47,238 nt of DNA from DATBGS01 sp036557885 (GCA_036557885.1 DATBGS010000067.1:1-47238); one strand, 5' to 3'; positions 32,676-42,106 are shown, counted from the stretch's first letter. Notes: generated by a model not told the origin, from the letters alone. Numbers and translations are program-made.

Positions 32676-34094
32676 TCAACTGATGCTCACGGCAACCACG
32701 CCTGTCAGCGTCCCGATGAACAGCGTCGTCTGTGAGAGGGTTGGCGTGGCAAAGCGCGGGGCCGCGCCGATCTTGAGCGTTGCGCGCACCTGGCCGGTGG
32801 CCGCGTCAAGCGCGTAAAGCACCCCGCCGCCAGGGTCCAGGCTATAGATGGTTTGCCCGCCAATGATGGGTGAGCCAGTGATCTGCTGCTGCGCGTGCCA
32901 GCCGAGGGCCACCTGTCCTTGTACGGTGAGCGTCAACTGGCGCACGCCATCGGTGCAGGGAAGAAAGAAGGCTGCCCCGCTCACCGCCGCGCCGCCATAG
33001 GAGCGGCATACGGAAAGCGTCTGGAGTTGGCCGCCGACGCCGCCCAGGTGATCGGCGCGCACCAGATAGCCCTGGCCCAATTTGCCATCGGCAAAGATGT
33101 AGCCATCGGGGAGCAGCACGGGCGCCATAGAGCCAAGGTCAGCGTCGCTGGCGTTATCGCTGGGCCAGCTTTGCGGCGCAAACCCATCTTCGAGCTGGAG
33201 TGTGGGAGAAAGACGCAGCACAGAATCGCTGTGGTCCCAATCCCCGGAGGTGGCTTCACCATTGCCAACCGAGACATAGAGGTTGCCCTGGTCGTCTATG
33301 ACCGGGCCTGGAGGCGTCCAGATGCCACCCTCGCGCGTTGTTGGCACCTGAAAGGTGAGCAAATCTCCCGTTCCATCGGTATTTGAAGCGACCACAAAGC
33401 CGTGATAATCGCCGCAATCGCCCGCCAGCCCCCCATAGGCCACATAGACGCGCCCTCCGGCCAGGGCGAGCGCTGCGCGTTCTTGCAGCGGCTGCGGGTC
33501 TGCTCCGGGTGGGTCTACCAGGCGGCGGACTTTGACAATTCCTGTGGAGACATCCAGGCCAACAAGAATATGCCCTGGCCCCTGCACCTCGGCAACGGCA
33601 AAGACCAGCCCGGTTTGTGGGTCGTAGACCGGCGTGCCGGTGATGCCCAAAGGATCAATGTTGCCACAGGGCAGGTCGTTTAGCGGCACCGGAGTGCCCA
33701 CGTTGGTCTTCCATTCCACCTGGCCGGTCTGCGCATCAAGCGAGTAAAGTGTGTCGTGTTCGGTTGCCACCAACACATGTCCATTGATGACCAGCGGCTC
33801 GGCATAGACCGCGCCGTCGAGCGGCTGCTTCCAGAGGGAGGTGAGTGCCTGCGGATTGGGCGCATTTGCTATATGGCCGGTGCGGGCTAGATCGGCGTGA
33901 TACATCGCCCAATCGCTGCTGCTCAGCGGAATGGGCGTGGTTGAGCCAGGCGTAAGGATGAGCGGCGTGATATGCACTGGCTGCGCTGGCGGGACATTCC
34001 GTGTGCAACTGGTCAGGAGGAGCAGCACCACCACCCCGACAAAGAGCCAGGGAAGTTTGCGCCTGGCTGTGCTTCGATCACTACGTTGTCGCAT
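32676..34094 (-). CDS. PQQ-like beta-propeller lipoprotein
   Basis: 472 residues from ATG 34094, AAGGAA about 11 nt upstream; an upstream GTG/ATG frame has no ribosome site. A basic N-terminus and hydrophobic run end in the lipobox LTSC (Cys30). The mature part is a quinoprotein-type propeller: LWKQPLDGAVYAEPLVINGH, YSLDAQTGQVEWKTNVG, VYDPQTGLVFAVAEV, YALDAATGQVRATL (the A-x-T-G-x-x-x-W/T docking pattern). It does not have to bind PQQ; many such lipoproteins are structural or bind partners. It is anchored outside the membrane. Transcribed away from the methyltransferase, behind a terminator and a candidate promoter. Confidence 0.9.
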   Translation of the reverse strand: MRQRSDRSTARRKLPWLFVGVVVLLLLTSCTRNVPPAQPVHITPLILTPGSTTPIPLSSSDWAMYHADLARTGHIANAPNPQALTSLWKQPLDGAVYAEPLVINGHVLVATEHDTLYSLDAQTGQVEWKTNVGTPVPLNDLPCGNIDPLGITGTPVYDPQTGLVFAVAEVQGPGHILVGLDVSTGIVKVRRLVDPPGADPQPLQERAALALAGGRVYVAYGGLAGDCGDYHGFVVASNTDGTGDLLTFQVPTTREGGIWTPPGPVIDDQGNLYVSVGNGEATSGDWDHSDSVLRLSPTLQLEDGFAPQSWPSDNASDADLGSMAPVLLPDGYIFADGKLGQGYLVRADHLGGVGGQLQTLSVCRSYGGAAVSGAAFFLPCTDGVRQLTLTVQGQVALGWHAQQQITGSPIIGGQTIYSLDPGGGVLYALDAATGQVRATLKIGAAPRFATPTLSQTTLFIGTLTGVVAVSIS

Positions 34095-34172
34095 GCAGTT
34101 ACTTTTCCTTCCAGTCTGGTGCCCATCTCGAAGGCCCACAGCGGGTGGCGAAGACAGGAGAACTCTGCGGCA

Positions 34173-34202
34173 ATACTACTTCAGAGAGGCTCCAGAGCGC
34201 AA
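34173..34202 (-). promoter_or_regulatory. candidate promoter of the PQQ-lipoprotein gene
   Basis: On the minus strand TTGCGC (34202-34197), an 18-nt spacer, and TAGTAT (34178-34173). Both boxes match the consensus in four to five positions at best. Confidence 0.35.
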
Positions 34203-34206
34203 AAGA

Positions 34207-34253
34207 AAAGTGACCAGCGGCGTAGAGTTTGTCAGAATGTCGCTGGTCACTTT
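34207..34253 (-). terminator. terminator of the WD40-methyltransferase unit
   Basis: AAAGTGACCAGCG (34207-34219) pairs perfectly with CGCTGGTCACTTT (34241-34253), 21-nt loop. On the minus strand it follows the methyltransferase stop and is followed by T-rich CTTTTCTTTTG. Confidence 0.8.
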
Positions 34254-34294
34254 CCTGAGCCAATGGATGTGGTACGAAGAAAGAAGAAAGTCGT

Positions 34295-35203
34295 TTAGCC
34301 CTGGCTCACGCCAAACGTAAAGAGAATGGGCATCTCCACCCCCATCCTGGGCAGTTCCTCCTTGAGTTGTTCTAACAGCCGCGTGTATTCCTCGTCAGCG
34401 AGCAAGCCCACCTTGACGATGATGGGCTGTAAGTTTGTCCAGATGGCTAGAGTATCCGCAACCAGAAGCCGTTGCTGTCGCTCGCTCTGCCGCCCGGTTC
34501 CGAGTATGACCCGCTTCACCTGGATTTGCTTGACTCTCGCCTGCTCCATGTACTCGGCCACATAAGGAGCCGGAAATTGATGTAGGTCACGCATATCCAG
34601 CAGGCGCTTGCCCACCTCTTTGAAGCGATTGAATGCCGGGCTGGGGCTGCGTAAATCCTCCAGTTCGACCACTTCCAGGTATCCGCCTGGGCGGGTGACA
34701 CGCTCCATCTCCTTCAGCAACCAGGGCCAGCGCTGGCGCGACACAAACGAGCCGACAAAGCGCAAGTGCGTTAAATCAAAGCGGTTCGGCTCGAACGGCA
34801 GCCCCTGAAGGGCATCGTGCACCTGGAAATGGAAGTTGGCTGGAATCCCTATCAGTTTCTGCTTCTGGGCGGAGTTCTCAAAGGCGGTGCGATCATAGTC
34901 AAAGCTGATCACCTCGGCTTTGGGAAAATCACGCGCCATCTCGATGCCCCAGATGCCTGTGCCACAGGCAATATCAAGGATGGCGCGTGGCTGACGCAGC
35001 CGGGGATAGCTGTTGCGACCCAGGGCAATCCGCAGCAGGTGATGTTGTAAATCAAGCCGCTCCCCCTCCTCCGCATCTTTGGGCATCACGTATAAGCTGT
35101 TCGCAAGATGGCGGCGTCCTCCCAACCACTGCCAACCCCTGGAAGGAGGCTCCGCTGCCGCAGAGTCAGGGGCCGGGCGTCGCAACCAACCAAAGAAGCG
35201 CAT
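34295..35203 (-). CDS. LaeA-like class I SAM methyltransferase
   Basis: 302 residues from ATG 35203, AGGAG about 9 nt upstream. Motif I is ILDIACGTGIWGIEMA (residues 75-90); motif II acid in ISFDYD; FDLTHLRFVGSFV lies at motif IV; a PGGYLEVVELED strand follows (motif VI). The segment DLQHHLLRIALGRNSYP ahead of motif I is typical of LaeA/UMTA-like methyltransferases, best known from fungi but found in some bacteria. The substrate is unknown. It is 56 nt downstream of the WD40 gene, probably on the same transcript. Confidence 0.88.
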   Translation of the reverse strand: MRFFGWLRRPAPDSAAAEPPSRGWQWLGGRRHLANSLYVMPKDAEEGERLDLQHHLLRIALGRNSYPRLRQPRAILDIACGTGIWGIEMARDFPKAEVISFDYDRTAFENSAQKQKLIGIPANFHFQVHDALQGLPFEPNRFDLTHLRFVGSFVSRQRWPWLLKEMERVTRPGGYLEVVELEDLRSPSPAFNRFKEVGKRLLDMRDLHQFPAPYVAEYMEQARVKQIQVKRVILGTGRQSERQQRLLVADTLAIWTNLQPIIVKVGLLADEEYTRLLEQLKEELPRMGVEMPILFTFGVSQG

Positions 35204-35259
35204 ACAATTCTTCTCCTCTGCATCAAACTTATCAGGAAATCCCAGAAGATGTCCCCTAT

Positions 35260-36171
35260 TTAGAGGAGCCACTCACGGGCCAAAGACCAGCAGCGGACAT
35301 GTCCGGCGTCATCCCCAGTGACCAGGGGTGCCTCGCCCGGAACAGGCGATGGCAGAAAGACGAGCGCCCCCACCGCCGCCGGGTGGCTGATGGGTACGCC
35401 CATCCGTTTCTGTCGTTCCACCGACCAGAAAGCCACTGCCCCATCGGTGCTGCTTGTTGCGCAAAGCCGACTCTGCGGGCTGAAAGCAGCGCGTTGTACT
35501 TCTGCCGTATGTCCACCACGCAGGTAGCTAACCTGTCTGTTCTCCAGGTTGATTAGCACCACCTCCCCTCCTTCGAGGCCCGCCGCCAGCCAGCTTCCAT
35601 TGGGGCTGATGGTCACACAACTGACCCAGGCAGTGCCAGAAACCAGCGTCGCCAGCACCACTCCACGGGTAAGCTCCCAGAGACATAGCTTTCCATCTTC
35701 CGAAGCCGAGGCCAGCCAGGGCCGGATTGGATGAAAGGCTATTCCCCGCACTGGCAGCCGATGAGAGAGTTGGAAGCGGAGTTTCCTGGCCTCACTATCC
35801 CAGATACAGACCGAGCCATCGGAGGCACCCCAGGCGAGAGTGCCACCCGTAGGACTCCAGGCAATACACAAGACTTCGCCACGCTGGTGACGCACCTGGC
35901 CGTACACCCGCTCCTGGTCCGCATCCCAGAGCCACACGTACCCATCGCTGCACGCGACGGCCAGAAGCAGCTCTGCCGTTGGCACGAACGCCAGGTCATG
36001 AAAAACCGCCCGGTCTGGATGTTTGAAGGTACCAACGCGCGATGTGGAACGCAGCACCCGCACGGTGCCATCCGCTCCACAGCTTGCAAGCAGGCGCCCA
36101 TCATAGCTACAGGCAAGGCCATAAATGGCCTCCCGATGAGCAGCATGCTGCCAGAGGAGTTCGGGGTCCAT
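35260..36171 (-). CDS. WD40-repeat protein
   Basis: 303 residues from ATG 36171, AGGAGG 9 nt upstream. About seven WD40 units are seen: GLACSYDGRLLASCGADGTV, DLAFVPTAELLLAVACSDGY with VWLWDAD, CIAWSPTGGTLAWGASDGSV with CIWDS, GIAFHPIRPWLASASEDGKL with CLWEL, and others. No signal peptide, so it is cytoplasmic and probably a protein-binding scaffold. Possibly it recruits the target of the methyltransferase next to it; this is an inference from adjacency. A candidate promoter lies 98 nt upstream. Confidence 0.9.
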   Translation of the reverse strand: MDPELLWQHAAHREAIYGLACSYDGRLLASCGADGTVRVLRSTSRVGTFKHPDRAVFHDLAFVPTAELLLAVACSDGYVWLWDADQERVYGQVRHQRGEVLCIAWSPTGGTLAWGASDGSVCIWDSEARKLRFQLSHRLPVRGIAFHPIRPWLASASEDGKLCLWELTRGVVLATLVSGTAWVSCVTISPNGSWLAAGLEGGEVVLINLENRQVSYLRGGHTAEVQRAAFSPQSRLCATSSTDGAVAFWSVERQKRMGVPISHPAAVGALVFLPSPVPGEAPLVTGDDAGHVRCWSLAREWLL

Positions 36172-36268
36172 CAGTCGTGGCCTCCTGCCTGAAGAATGGA
36201 GAGAAGGTGCAGACACTTCTTGGCGCTTGCCCGGATGAAAGCACAGGTAATGCACACAAGCGTACATA

Positions 36269-36297
36269 AGTATACACAAGCAAGCCTGGCATGGCAA
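36269..36297 (-). promoter_or_regulatory. candidate promoter of the WD40-methyltransferase unit
   Basis: On the minus strand TTGCCA (36297-36292), a 17-nt spacer and TATACT (36274-36269). It gives a start near 36262 and a ~90-nt leader to the ATG at 36171. Confidence 0.6.
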
Positions 36298-36344
36298 GGG
36301 GCGCAAACAAAGGGGGAAGGGATAGCTGGCTTCGCGCTGCTTCC

Positions 36345-37607
36345 TCAGAAGAGATTTTGTGCGCGATAGAGCATCTCGCCGGCATGAGGCACCAGCAAGA
36401 AACCTTCCTGCTGGCGGTCAGCCCACTGCTCTGGCTCAATCTCCCGATAATCGAGATAGCCCAGATTCACCTGGCGACAGCGCTCTTTAGGAATACCTGT
36501 TGCCAGCGTCACCTGTATGCGCGGCGTCTCGGTTGCCGTTGCCAGATCATAGGTTCCGGTGCCTTTGACATGAGTGCTATGTGCCAGGATCGCCGCCGGA
36601 ACCCCCTTGAAGCGGTCCCATTGAGCCAGAAAATAGTCGCGGACATGGTAGCCCACCTCGTCAATCAATGGGCCATGCGTGTACGAAATCTCGGTCAGAT
36701 GCGGGGCGTAGATGATCACCTCACCCCCATCCGCAATGGCAGGCTCGGTTTTATACATGGCTTTGGCAGCCGTCCATAAATCATCATAACGGGTGGAAGG
36801 CAGAGAGAGCACCTGTTGGAAGGCACGCGGCACGTAGATAATGTTTAATTGAGCAGAGAGGTCAGCCGCCGCCTCAAATGCCTCCAGATACGAGCCAAGA
36901 TAGAGTCCATGCAGCGCCTGGTCGCGCATGACGAGCGCCAGGCACAGCAAAGGCCGGGTGACAAACTCCGCAACGCGATGAATCACCCGTCGTACCGGCG
37001 TATCCTTTACGCCAATCGTGCGCATGCTGGTAACGAGCGCGCCCAGCCAATGGGTGAAGTTGATGATGTCTGGCCCGGCAATGCCAGGAAACAGGTACTT
37101 GGCTCCGCCGGAGAAGCCCGCCACTTCATGCGGGAAAACCGGCCCGCAGATGAGCAGGTGATCGTATTCCAGGATGAGCCGGTTGAGGCGCACCGGCACC
37201 TCCTCGGCCAACAGTCCAGCCGTGAGCGAGGCAGCTTCTTCTGGCCGGATGATGCCGATGGTGTGCAGCGCGTCTGGCTGGTCCCAGCGATGGTTGAAAA
37301 CATGGGATTTTGGATAGCGCTCTGCTCGCTCAGCCGCGCTGACGCCCACCAGCCGATCAATCGCCTCCTCTGACATCGGTGGATGTGTGCCCAGAGCAAT
37401 CAAATAGTCCAGCCGCGAGACGCGCGGCCCTAGCGCTTGATACAGCAGCCGAAACAGCAGGGGAATTGGCGCTGTGCGCGTGCCATCCGGGATGATGACC
37501 AGCACGCGCTTGCCATCCGAGGGCAACGCCTCGCCTGTCTGAGCAATCAGGTTCTGCACGATTTCTGGAGCCAATGGTTCAGTTGTTGAGCCGCTGCCAA
37601 GAAGCAT
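36345..37607 (-). CDS. LarA-family nickel-pincer racemase/epimerase
   Basis: 420 residues from ATG 37607, AAGGAG about 8 nt upstream. Residues of Lactiplantibacillus LarA are conserved with right spacing: Asp41/Arg44 in PDGTRTAP (LarA Asp72/Arg75), His75 in GTHPP (His108), His160 in FPHEVAGFSGGAK (His174), Lys170 (Lys184, exactly 10 on) and His186 (His200, exactly 16 on). So it should carry the nickel-pincer nucleotide cofactor covalently on Lys170 and interconvert 2-hydroxyacids. It is encoded 17 nt after an SDR of the D-mannonate oxidoreductase type, which suggests D-gluconate 2-epimerase activity as known for some LarA homologs. larB/C/E, needed for cofactor synthesis, are not in the window. 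Confidence 0.9.
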   Translation of the reverse strand: MLLGSGSTTEPLAPEIVQNLIAQTGEALPSDGKRVLVIIPDGTRTAPIPLLFRLLYQALGPRVSRLDYLIALGTHPPMSEEAIDRLVGVSAAERAERYPKSHVFNHRWDQPDALHTIGIIRPEEAASLTAGLLAEEVPVRLNRLILEYDHLLICGPVFPHEVAGFSGGAKYLFPGIAGPDIINFTHWLGALVTSMRTIGVKDTPVRRVIHRVAEFVTRPLLCLALVMRDQALHGLYLGSYLEAFEAAADLSAQLNIIYVPRAFQQVLSLPSTRYDDLWTAAKAMYKTEPAIADGGEVIIYAPHLTEISYTHGPLIDEVGYHVRDYFLAQWDRFKGVPAAILAHSTHVKGTGTYDLATATETPRIQVTLATGIPKERCRQVNLGYLDYREIEPEQWADRQQEGFLLVPHAGEMLYRAQNLF

Positions 37608-37623
37608 AAAACTCTCCTTCCGG

Positions 37624-38466
37624 TTAAACGCCACCAAAGGCGGAGAAGCCCCCATCTACAGCGATGACCTGGCCGGTGACAAACGCGGCGGCTGGGCTGA
37701 CCAGCCACAGCAGCGCTCCAACCAGATCAGGCGCCGCGCCCAGTCGTCCCATCGGGGTGTGTGCCAGAATGGTCTGCATGCGCGGCGTAGGCGTGCCGCT
37801 CTCGGCCTCAATCATCAGGTAGCGATTCTGTTCGGTCAGGAAGAAGCCTGGCGCGAGGGCATTCACGCGAATACGCGGGCTATATTCCTGAGCCATGTGT
37901 ACGGCCAACCACTGCGTCAGGTTGATGACAGCAGCTTTGGCCGCGCTATACGCGGGCACGCGCGTCAGCGGGCGCAGTCCACTCATCGAGGCGATATTCA
38001 CTATGCAGCCCTGTCCGCGCTCAGCCATCGCGCGCCCAAATACCTGGCACGCCTGGAACGTCCCGCTAAAATTCGCCTCCAGAACGTGTGCCACCATTTC
38101 ATCTTCCAGGGCAAAAAACGAGCGCTCGCTGGTCGTGGTCGCCTGGGGATGATTCCCTCCGGCAGCATTCACCAGAATCTCCACCGGACCCAGGGCTGCC
38201 GCAATCTCCCTGGCCGCCTGTTCCAGGGCAGCGCGATCCAGCACATCGAAGGCGATAGCAAGCGCCAGCCCGCCGCCAGCCCGAATATCAGCGGCGCTGC
38301 GCTCGCATGCTTCAGCATGGCGCCCCATGATTGCCACATGTGCACCCGCCTGCGCCAGTGCTCGCGCCATCTCGCTGCCCAGCGCGCCGCTGCCGCCCGT
38401 CACCAGCGCTGTTTGCCCCTCAAGCGAGAAAAGCTGCTGGAAGAATTGCGTGCTCTCTGCTGGCAT
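37624..38466 (-). CDS. SDR oxidoreductase, D-mannonate oxidoreductase type
   Basis: 280 residues from ATG 38466. Classical SDR: cofactor motif TGGSGALG (23-30), NAAGG (100-104), catalytic Ser160 in NIASMSG, Tyr173 and Lys177 in YSAAK. The segment NAAGGNHPQATTT is typical of D-mannonate oxidoreductases (YjmF/UxuB-like SDRs), which reduce D-fructuronate to D-mannonate or the reverse. Its ribosome site is weak (GTGAGAG). It is the first gene of the LarA unit. Alternatives within SDR sugar-acid dehydrogenases (gluconate 5-dehydrogenase-like) cannot be excluded. Confidence 0.87.
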   Translation of the reverse strand: MPAESTQFFQQLFSLEGQTALVTGGSGALGSEMARALAQAGAHVAIMGRHAEACERSAADIRAGGGLALAIAFDVLDRAALEQAAREIAAALGPVEILVNAAGGNHPQATTTSERSFFALEDEMVAHVLEANFSGTFQACQVFGRAMAERGQGCIVNIASMSGLRPLTRVPAYSAAKAAVINLTQWLAVHMAQEYSPRIRVNALAPGFFLTEQNRYLMIEAESGTPTPRMQTILAHTPMGRLGAAPDLVGALLWLVSPAAAFVTGQVIAVDGGFSAFGGV

Positions 38467-38780
38467 GCTCTCACGTTCTCTCTGCTTCAACAAAATACGG
38501 CTGAGCTTCAATTGGGTTCAAGCTCTACTAAAGTTAGCCTCTTCTTCGGGCATATACCTTTGCAGAGCGGAGGCAAAGCCGCTCTGGTCCTGTGCTCATC
38601 CTCTTTTCAGCCCCTAGCGATCTTGCTGGCCCAACTGATACTGTTATATAATCCTGTGTTAAGCAACAATCGTTCATTCATATGAGTGTCGTCCTCCTGC
38701 TGTATAGCATCCCACATTTCAAGCTCCAGTGAGAAACGCCATCTTGCTGGCAGCACCCACCCGTCATTCAACACTCTTGA
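38467..38780. other. 314-nt divergent promoter region (SDR-larA / histidine kinase)
   Basis: No gene is supported. It contains the plus-strand promoter at 38623-38652. I see no clear promoter for the minus-strand SDR gene. Confidence 0.5.
38623..38652 (+). promoter_or_regulatory. candidate promoter of the histidine kinase gene
   Basis: TTGCTG (38623-38628), an 18-nt spacer and a perfect TATAAT (38647-38652). Start near 38659, ~120-nt leader. Confidence 0.6.
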
Positions 38781-41700
38781 ATGGAGATGTTATTGGCTAC
38801 CTACTATGAGCGTCCGCCCGGCAGTGATTGCCCATCGCCTTCTGAACAGGCACCGCCGCAGGTATCTCCTTCTCTGTTCAAGCATTATAGCTCTAAATCA
38901 CAAGCCAGGCTGCCGCTCAGACTCTGGTTCCAGGCGAACACCTCTCCACCTCAATGGCTGCCCAGCCCCTGGCGTCACCCGCTGCTGGGCTACCTGCTGG
39001 CTTTGCTTCTGGAGGTGCTCGTTGCTGGTCTGACACTTGTGACGGTTCATCACCTACCCGTCTTTGCTCTGCAAGGAACGCTGATCACTCTAGGGGTGGT
39101 TGTGGTCGCGCTCGCGTGGGGGAGTGGCCCTGGTTTCTTTGCCGCGCTCGCGGGGACAGCGCTGTTGGAGTTTCTTGTGCTCCCCGCCTATGTTCCTGGG
39201 TTCCTCACCACCGCCTCTGCTGGGTTCTGCATCGCCATGTTTCTGCTTGTTAGCCTCTGCATCAGCCTGATTGCCGGACAAAGCCGGTTGGCGCGTAGCC
39301 AGGCAGAAGAGATGGTTACTTCGCTCCGAGAAGCGCACACCAGAGCAGAACAAGAACACCTGCGCCTGCGCACCTTGCTGGATGCTCTGCCCGCAGCAGT
39401 GGGGATGCTGGATGCCCAGTCTCGTCTGTTGGAAATGAACCCGGCGAATAAGGCGCTCTGGGGGGAAGACGCGCCCCACCCTGGCGAGGTGGTGCAAACG
39501 CATACCTGGCGCGGCTGGTGGCCGGATACTGGCAAGCCGCTTAGCCCGGATGAGTGGGCGATCACCCGCGCCCTGACGCGAGGCGAGACGACCATTAATC
39601 AGGAAGTGGAAGTGGAAATCTCCGGCGGGCAGCATAAGCTGATTCTTGACTCGGCGGTCCCAATCCGTGATGCGCGTGGAGTAATTCTTGGCGGAGCAGG
39701 CATTCACCAGGACATTACCGAGCGCAAGCAATTGGAGGAAGCCTTGCGCGCATCGGAGCGCCAGGCGGCGGCGCACGCCAGGGAGCTAGAAGTGATCTTC
39801 GAGGCCGTAACGGATGGCATGCTGGTCTATGACCACGAAGGGCGCATCTTGCGGCACAATACCGCCGCTCGCCAGATCCTTGGATTTGATACTCGGCCCG
39901 ATGTGCTCTCTCTCCCATTTCGGGAACGCGCCCACTACTACGGCTCGCTTGATGAGCAGGGTCAGCCGTTCCCAACGGAGCAATTAGCCCTGTCTCGTGT
40001 GTTGCGCGGTGAGGTGCTCACCAGCAGTCACGCTACAGACGAGCGCCCGCATACGTTGGACGGGCGCGAACTGGCCGTGAATATCACCGGGGCACCACTG
40101 CGCGATGCCGATGGAGCGATCACCGGAGCCGTTGCCATCGTGCGCGATGTGACCAGGCGACGGCAGTTGGAGCAGGAAGTTGTCGAGCGGGCAGCCCAAC
40201 TCGAAGCCATCTTTGAGAGCATCACGGATGGGCTGATCGTGGCCGATTGTCAGGGCCGGGTGCTTCAGATGAATCAGGCTATCAAAACGCTCCTGGGGAT
40301 TGAGTACGACCCCAGGGGGTTCACCATGCCCCAGCTCGAAGCCATGACAGCGTTTGAACCGCGCACCGCGCAAGGGCAGCCCCTCACCCCCGAAGCACGG
40401 CCCATCACCCGCTACCTGCGGGGCGAAGTCTTGACCAGGCAGCAAAGCGTTGATCTGATCGTTCAGACCCGCGACGGGCGAGTGGTTCAGGTCAACACTG
40501 GTGGCGCACCAATCCGAGATGCAGCAGGGCATATTATCGGGGCTGTGGAAGTGATTCGGGATGTGACTGAGCAACGTCGTCTGGAGCAGCATACGCATGA
40601 GACACTGAACGCGCTGCTCTTGATGGCCGAAGCCCTGGTGCAGACGCCCTATCAGACTCCTGATCTGCCTGCGGATACAGCGCCACACGTAGATCAGGTG
40701 GCGCAGCGTCTGGCAGAATTGACACGCAGTGTTCTGGGGTGTCAGCGCGTCAGCATGGCAGCGATTGAGCCGACGACCGGCACACTCACCCCCGTTACCG
40801 CTGTGGGCCTCTCGTCAGAAAGCGAGCAACAATGGTGGGAGGGGTGGAGCCTGTCGCCCGATGGTGGCATGGGCCTTCAGCCCGCAGCATTTGCGGCGCT
40901 GTGCGAGGGCCAGCCGGTCCTGCTGGAAGGCACACTATCCCCTCTGCCGGTTTGGAAATGTGTCGCACCAGAGCATCAGGCGCTGCTGGTGCCAATGCGG
41001 GTGGGGGAAACGCTGGTGGGAGTGCTGCGGGTGGAATGTGGCATGGTGGGGGAGCATTACACCGGTCCGAACAAACAAGCTCTGGTCAGGGCAGTCGCCA
41101 GACTTGGCGCGCTGGTGCTGGAGCGCGAGCGGCTGCTGCGCGAACGAGAAGAGGCGCGAGCGAGCGAACTGGCGTTGCGGGAAACGAATATGCAGATGGA
41201 TACCTTCCTGGGCATGGCCGGGCACGAGCTTAAAACCCCCATGACGAGCCTCAAGCTTGCGCTGCAACTGACCGGACGTCGGCTCCGTCGCCCGCTCTGG
41301 CGCGAGACAGGTGCGTCTGCAAACTTGGCGCCTGTTCTGGAGCAGGTCGCGCTTGGTGTGCGCCAGGCCGACCGACTGGACCGTCTGGTGAACGATCTGC
41401 TGGATGTGTCGCGGATTCGCGCGGGGAAGCTGGAACTTCATCTGGAGCGTGCTGATCTGGCTTCTATTGTGAGTGAAGCTGTTCAGGAGCAGCAGCAGGC
41501 CGCTCCTGGCCGCATCATTTCCCTTCAGTTGCCCAATAAGCAGCCTTTCCCGGTTGCGGCTGATACTGATCGCATTGGGCAAGTCATAACGAACTATCTG
41601 ACCAACGCGCTGAAATACTCCTCTGCGGACCTGCCCGTCGAAGTTGGCCTCATCGCAAACGGTCAGCAGGCGCGTGTCTGGGTGCGAGATCAGGGACCAG

Positions 41701-41906
41701 GACTCCCTGTCGAGGAACAAGAGCGTATCTGGGAACGCTTCCATCGGGCAAAAGGGATTGAAGCCCAGAGTGGCAACGGGGTCGGGCTGGGGTTGGGCCT
41801 CTACATTTGCCGGATGATTATCGAGCGGCATCAAGGGCAGGTGGGCGTTGAGAGTGTCCCTGGGCAAGGGTCCACCTTCTGGTTCAGTTTGCCGCTCACT
41901 CGCTAG
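38781..41906 (+). CDS. membrane sensor histidine kinase (TM-PAS-PAS-PAS-GAF-HisKA-HATPase)
   Basis: 1041 residues. After a 65-residue cytoplasmic lead come three to four closely spaced helices (about 66-165), like the KdpD-type DUF4118 membrane unit with almost no external loop. Three PAS domains (about 195-315, 335-455, 470-590; each closing with an I-x-D-V/I-T motif such as HQDITERKQLEE), a GAF domain (about 610-780), HisKA with phospho-acceptor His815 (GHELKTPM), and a HATPase_c with N box (NYLTNALKYS), DQGPGL and GNGVGLGLGLY follow. All catalytic boxes look intact. No response regulator is near, so its partner is elsewhere. The ligand is unknown. The start (ATG 38781 or 38787) has no strong ribosome site. 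Confidence 0.9.
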   Translation: MEMLLATYYERPPGSDCPSPSEQAPPQVSPSLFKHYSSKSQARLPLRLWFQANTSPPQWLPSPWRHPLLGYLLALLLEVLVAGLTLVTVHHLPVFALQGTLITLGVVVVALAWGSGPGFFAALAGTALLEFLVLPAYVPGFLTTASAGFCIAMFLLVSLCISLIAGQSRLARSQAEEMVTSLREAHTRAEQEHLRLRTLLDALPAAVGMLDAQSRLLEMNPANKALWGEDAPHPGEVVQTHTWRGWWPDTGKPLSPDEWAITRALTRGETTINQEVEVEISGGQHKLILDSAVPIRDARGVILGGAGIHQDITERKQLEEALRASERQAAAHARELEVIFEAVTDGMLVYDHEGRILRHNTAARQILGFDTRPDVLSLPFRERAHYYGSLDEQGQPFPTEQLALSRVLRGEVLTSSHATDERPHTLDGRELAVNITGAPLRDADGAITGAVAIVRDVTRRRQLEQEVVERAAQLEAIFESITDGLIVADCQGRVLQMNQAIKTLLGIEYDPRGFTMPQLEAMTAFEPRTAQGQPLTPEARPITRYLRGEVLTRQQSVDLIVQTRDGRVVQVNTGGAPIRDAAGHIIGAVEVIRDVTEQRRLEQHTHETLNALLLMAEALVQTPYQTPDLPADTAPHVDQVAQRLAELTRSVLGCQRVSMAAIEPTTGTLTPVTAVGLSSESEQQWWEGWSLSPDGGMGLQPAAFAALCEGQPVLLEGTLSPLPVWKCVAPEHQALLVPMRVGETLVGVLRVECGMVGEHYTGPNKQALVRAVARLGALVLERERLLREREEARASELALRETNMQMDTFLGMAGHELKTPMTSLKLALQLTGRRLRRPLWRETGASANLAPVLEQVALGVRQADRLDRLVNDLLDVSRIRAGKLELHLERADLASIVSEAVQEQQQAAPGRIISLQLPNKQPFPVAADTDRIGQVITNYLTNALKYSSADLPVEVGLIANGQQARVWVRDQGPGLPVEEQERIWERFHRAKGIEAQSGNGVGLGLGLYICRMIIERHQGQVGVESVPGQGSTFWFSLPLTR

Positions 41907-42106
41907 CGCGAGGGCAAAGAAATCTCCCCCTGACCAAAATCACACCCTTATCCTCAGATTGTGACCAACTTCACAAAAACTCGCCATAAGAATCACCATA
42001 ACCATTCGTATATATAGTAAGGATGAGATGATCCTCCAGCCTCAATTGCACCTTCTCTCTGCGTCACTGATTTATTGGCCCTGGCAAGGTAAGGAGGCAC
42101 ACACCA

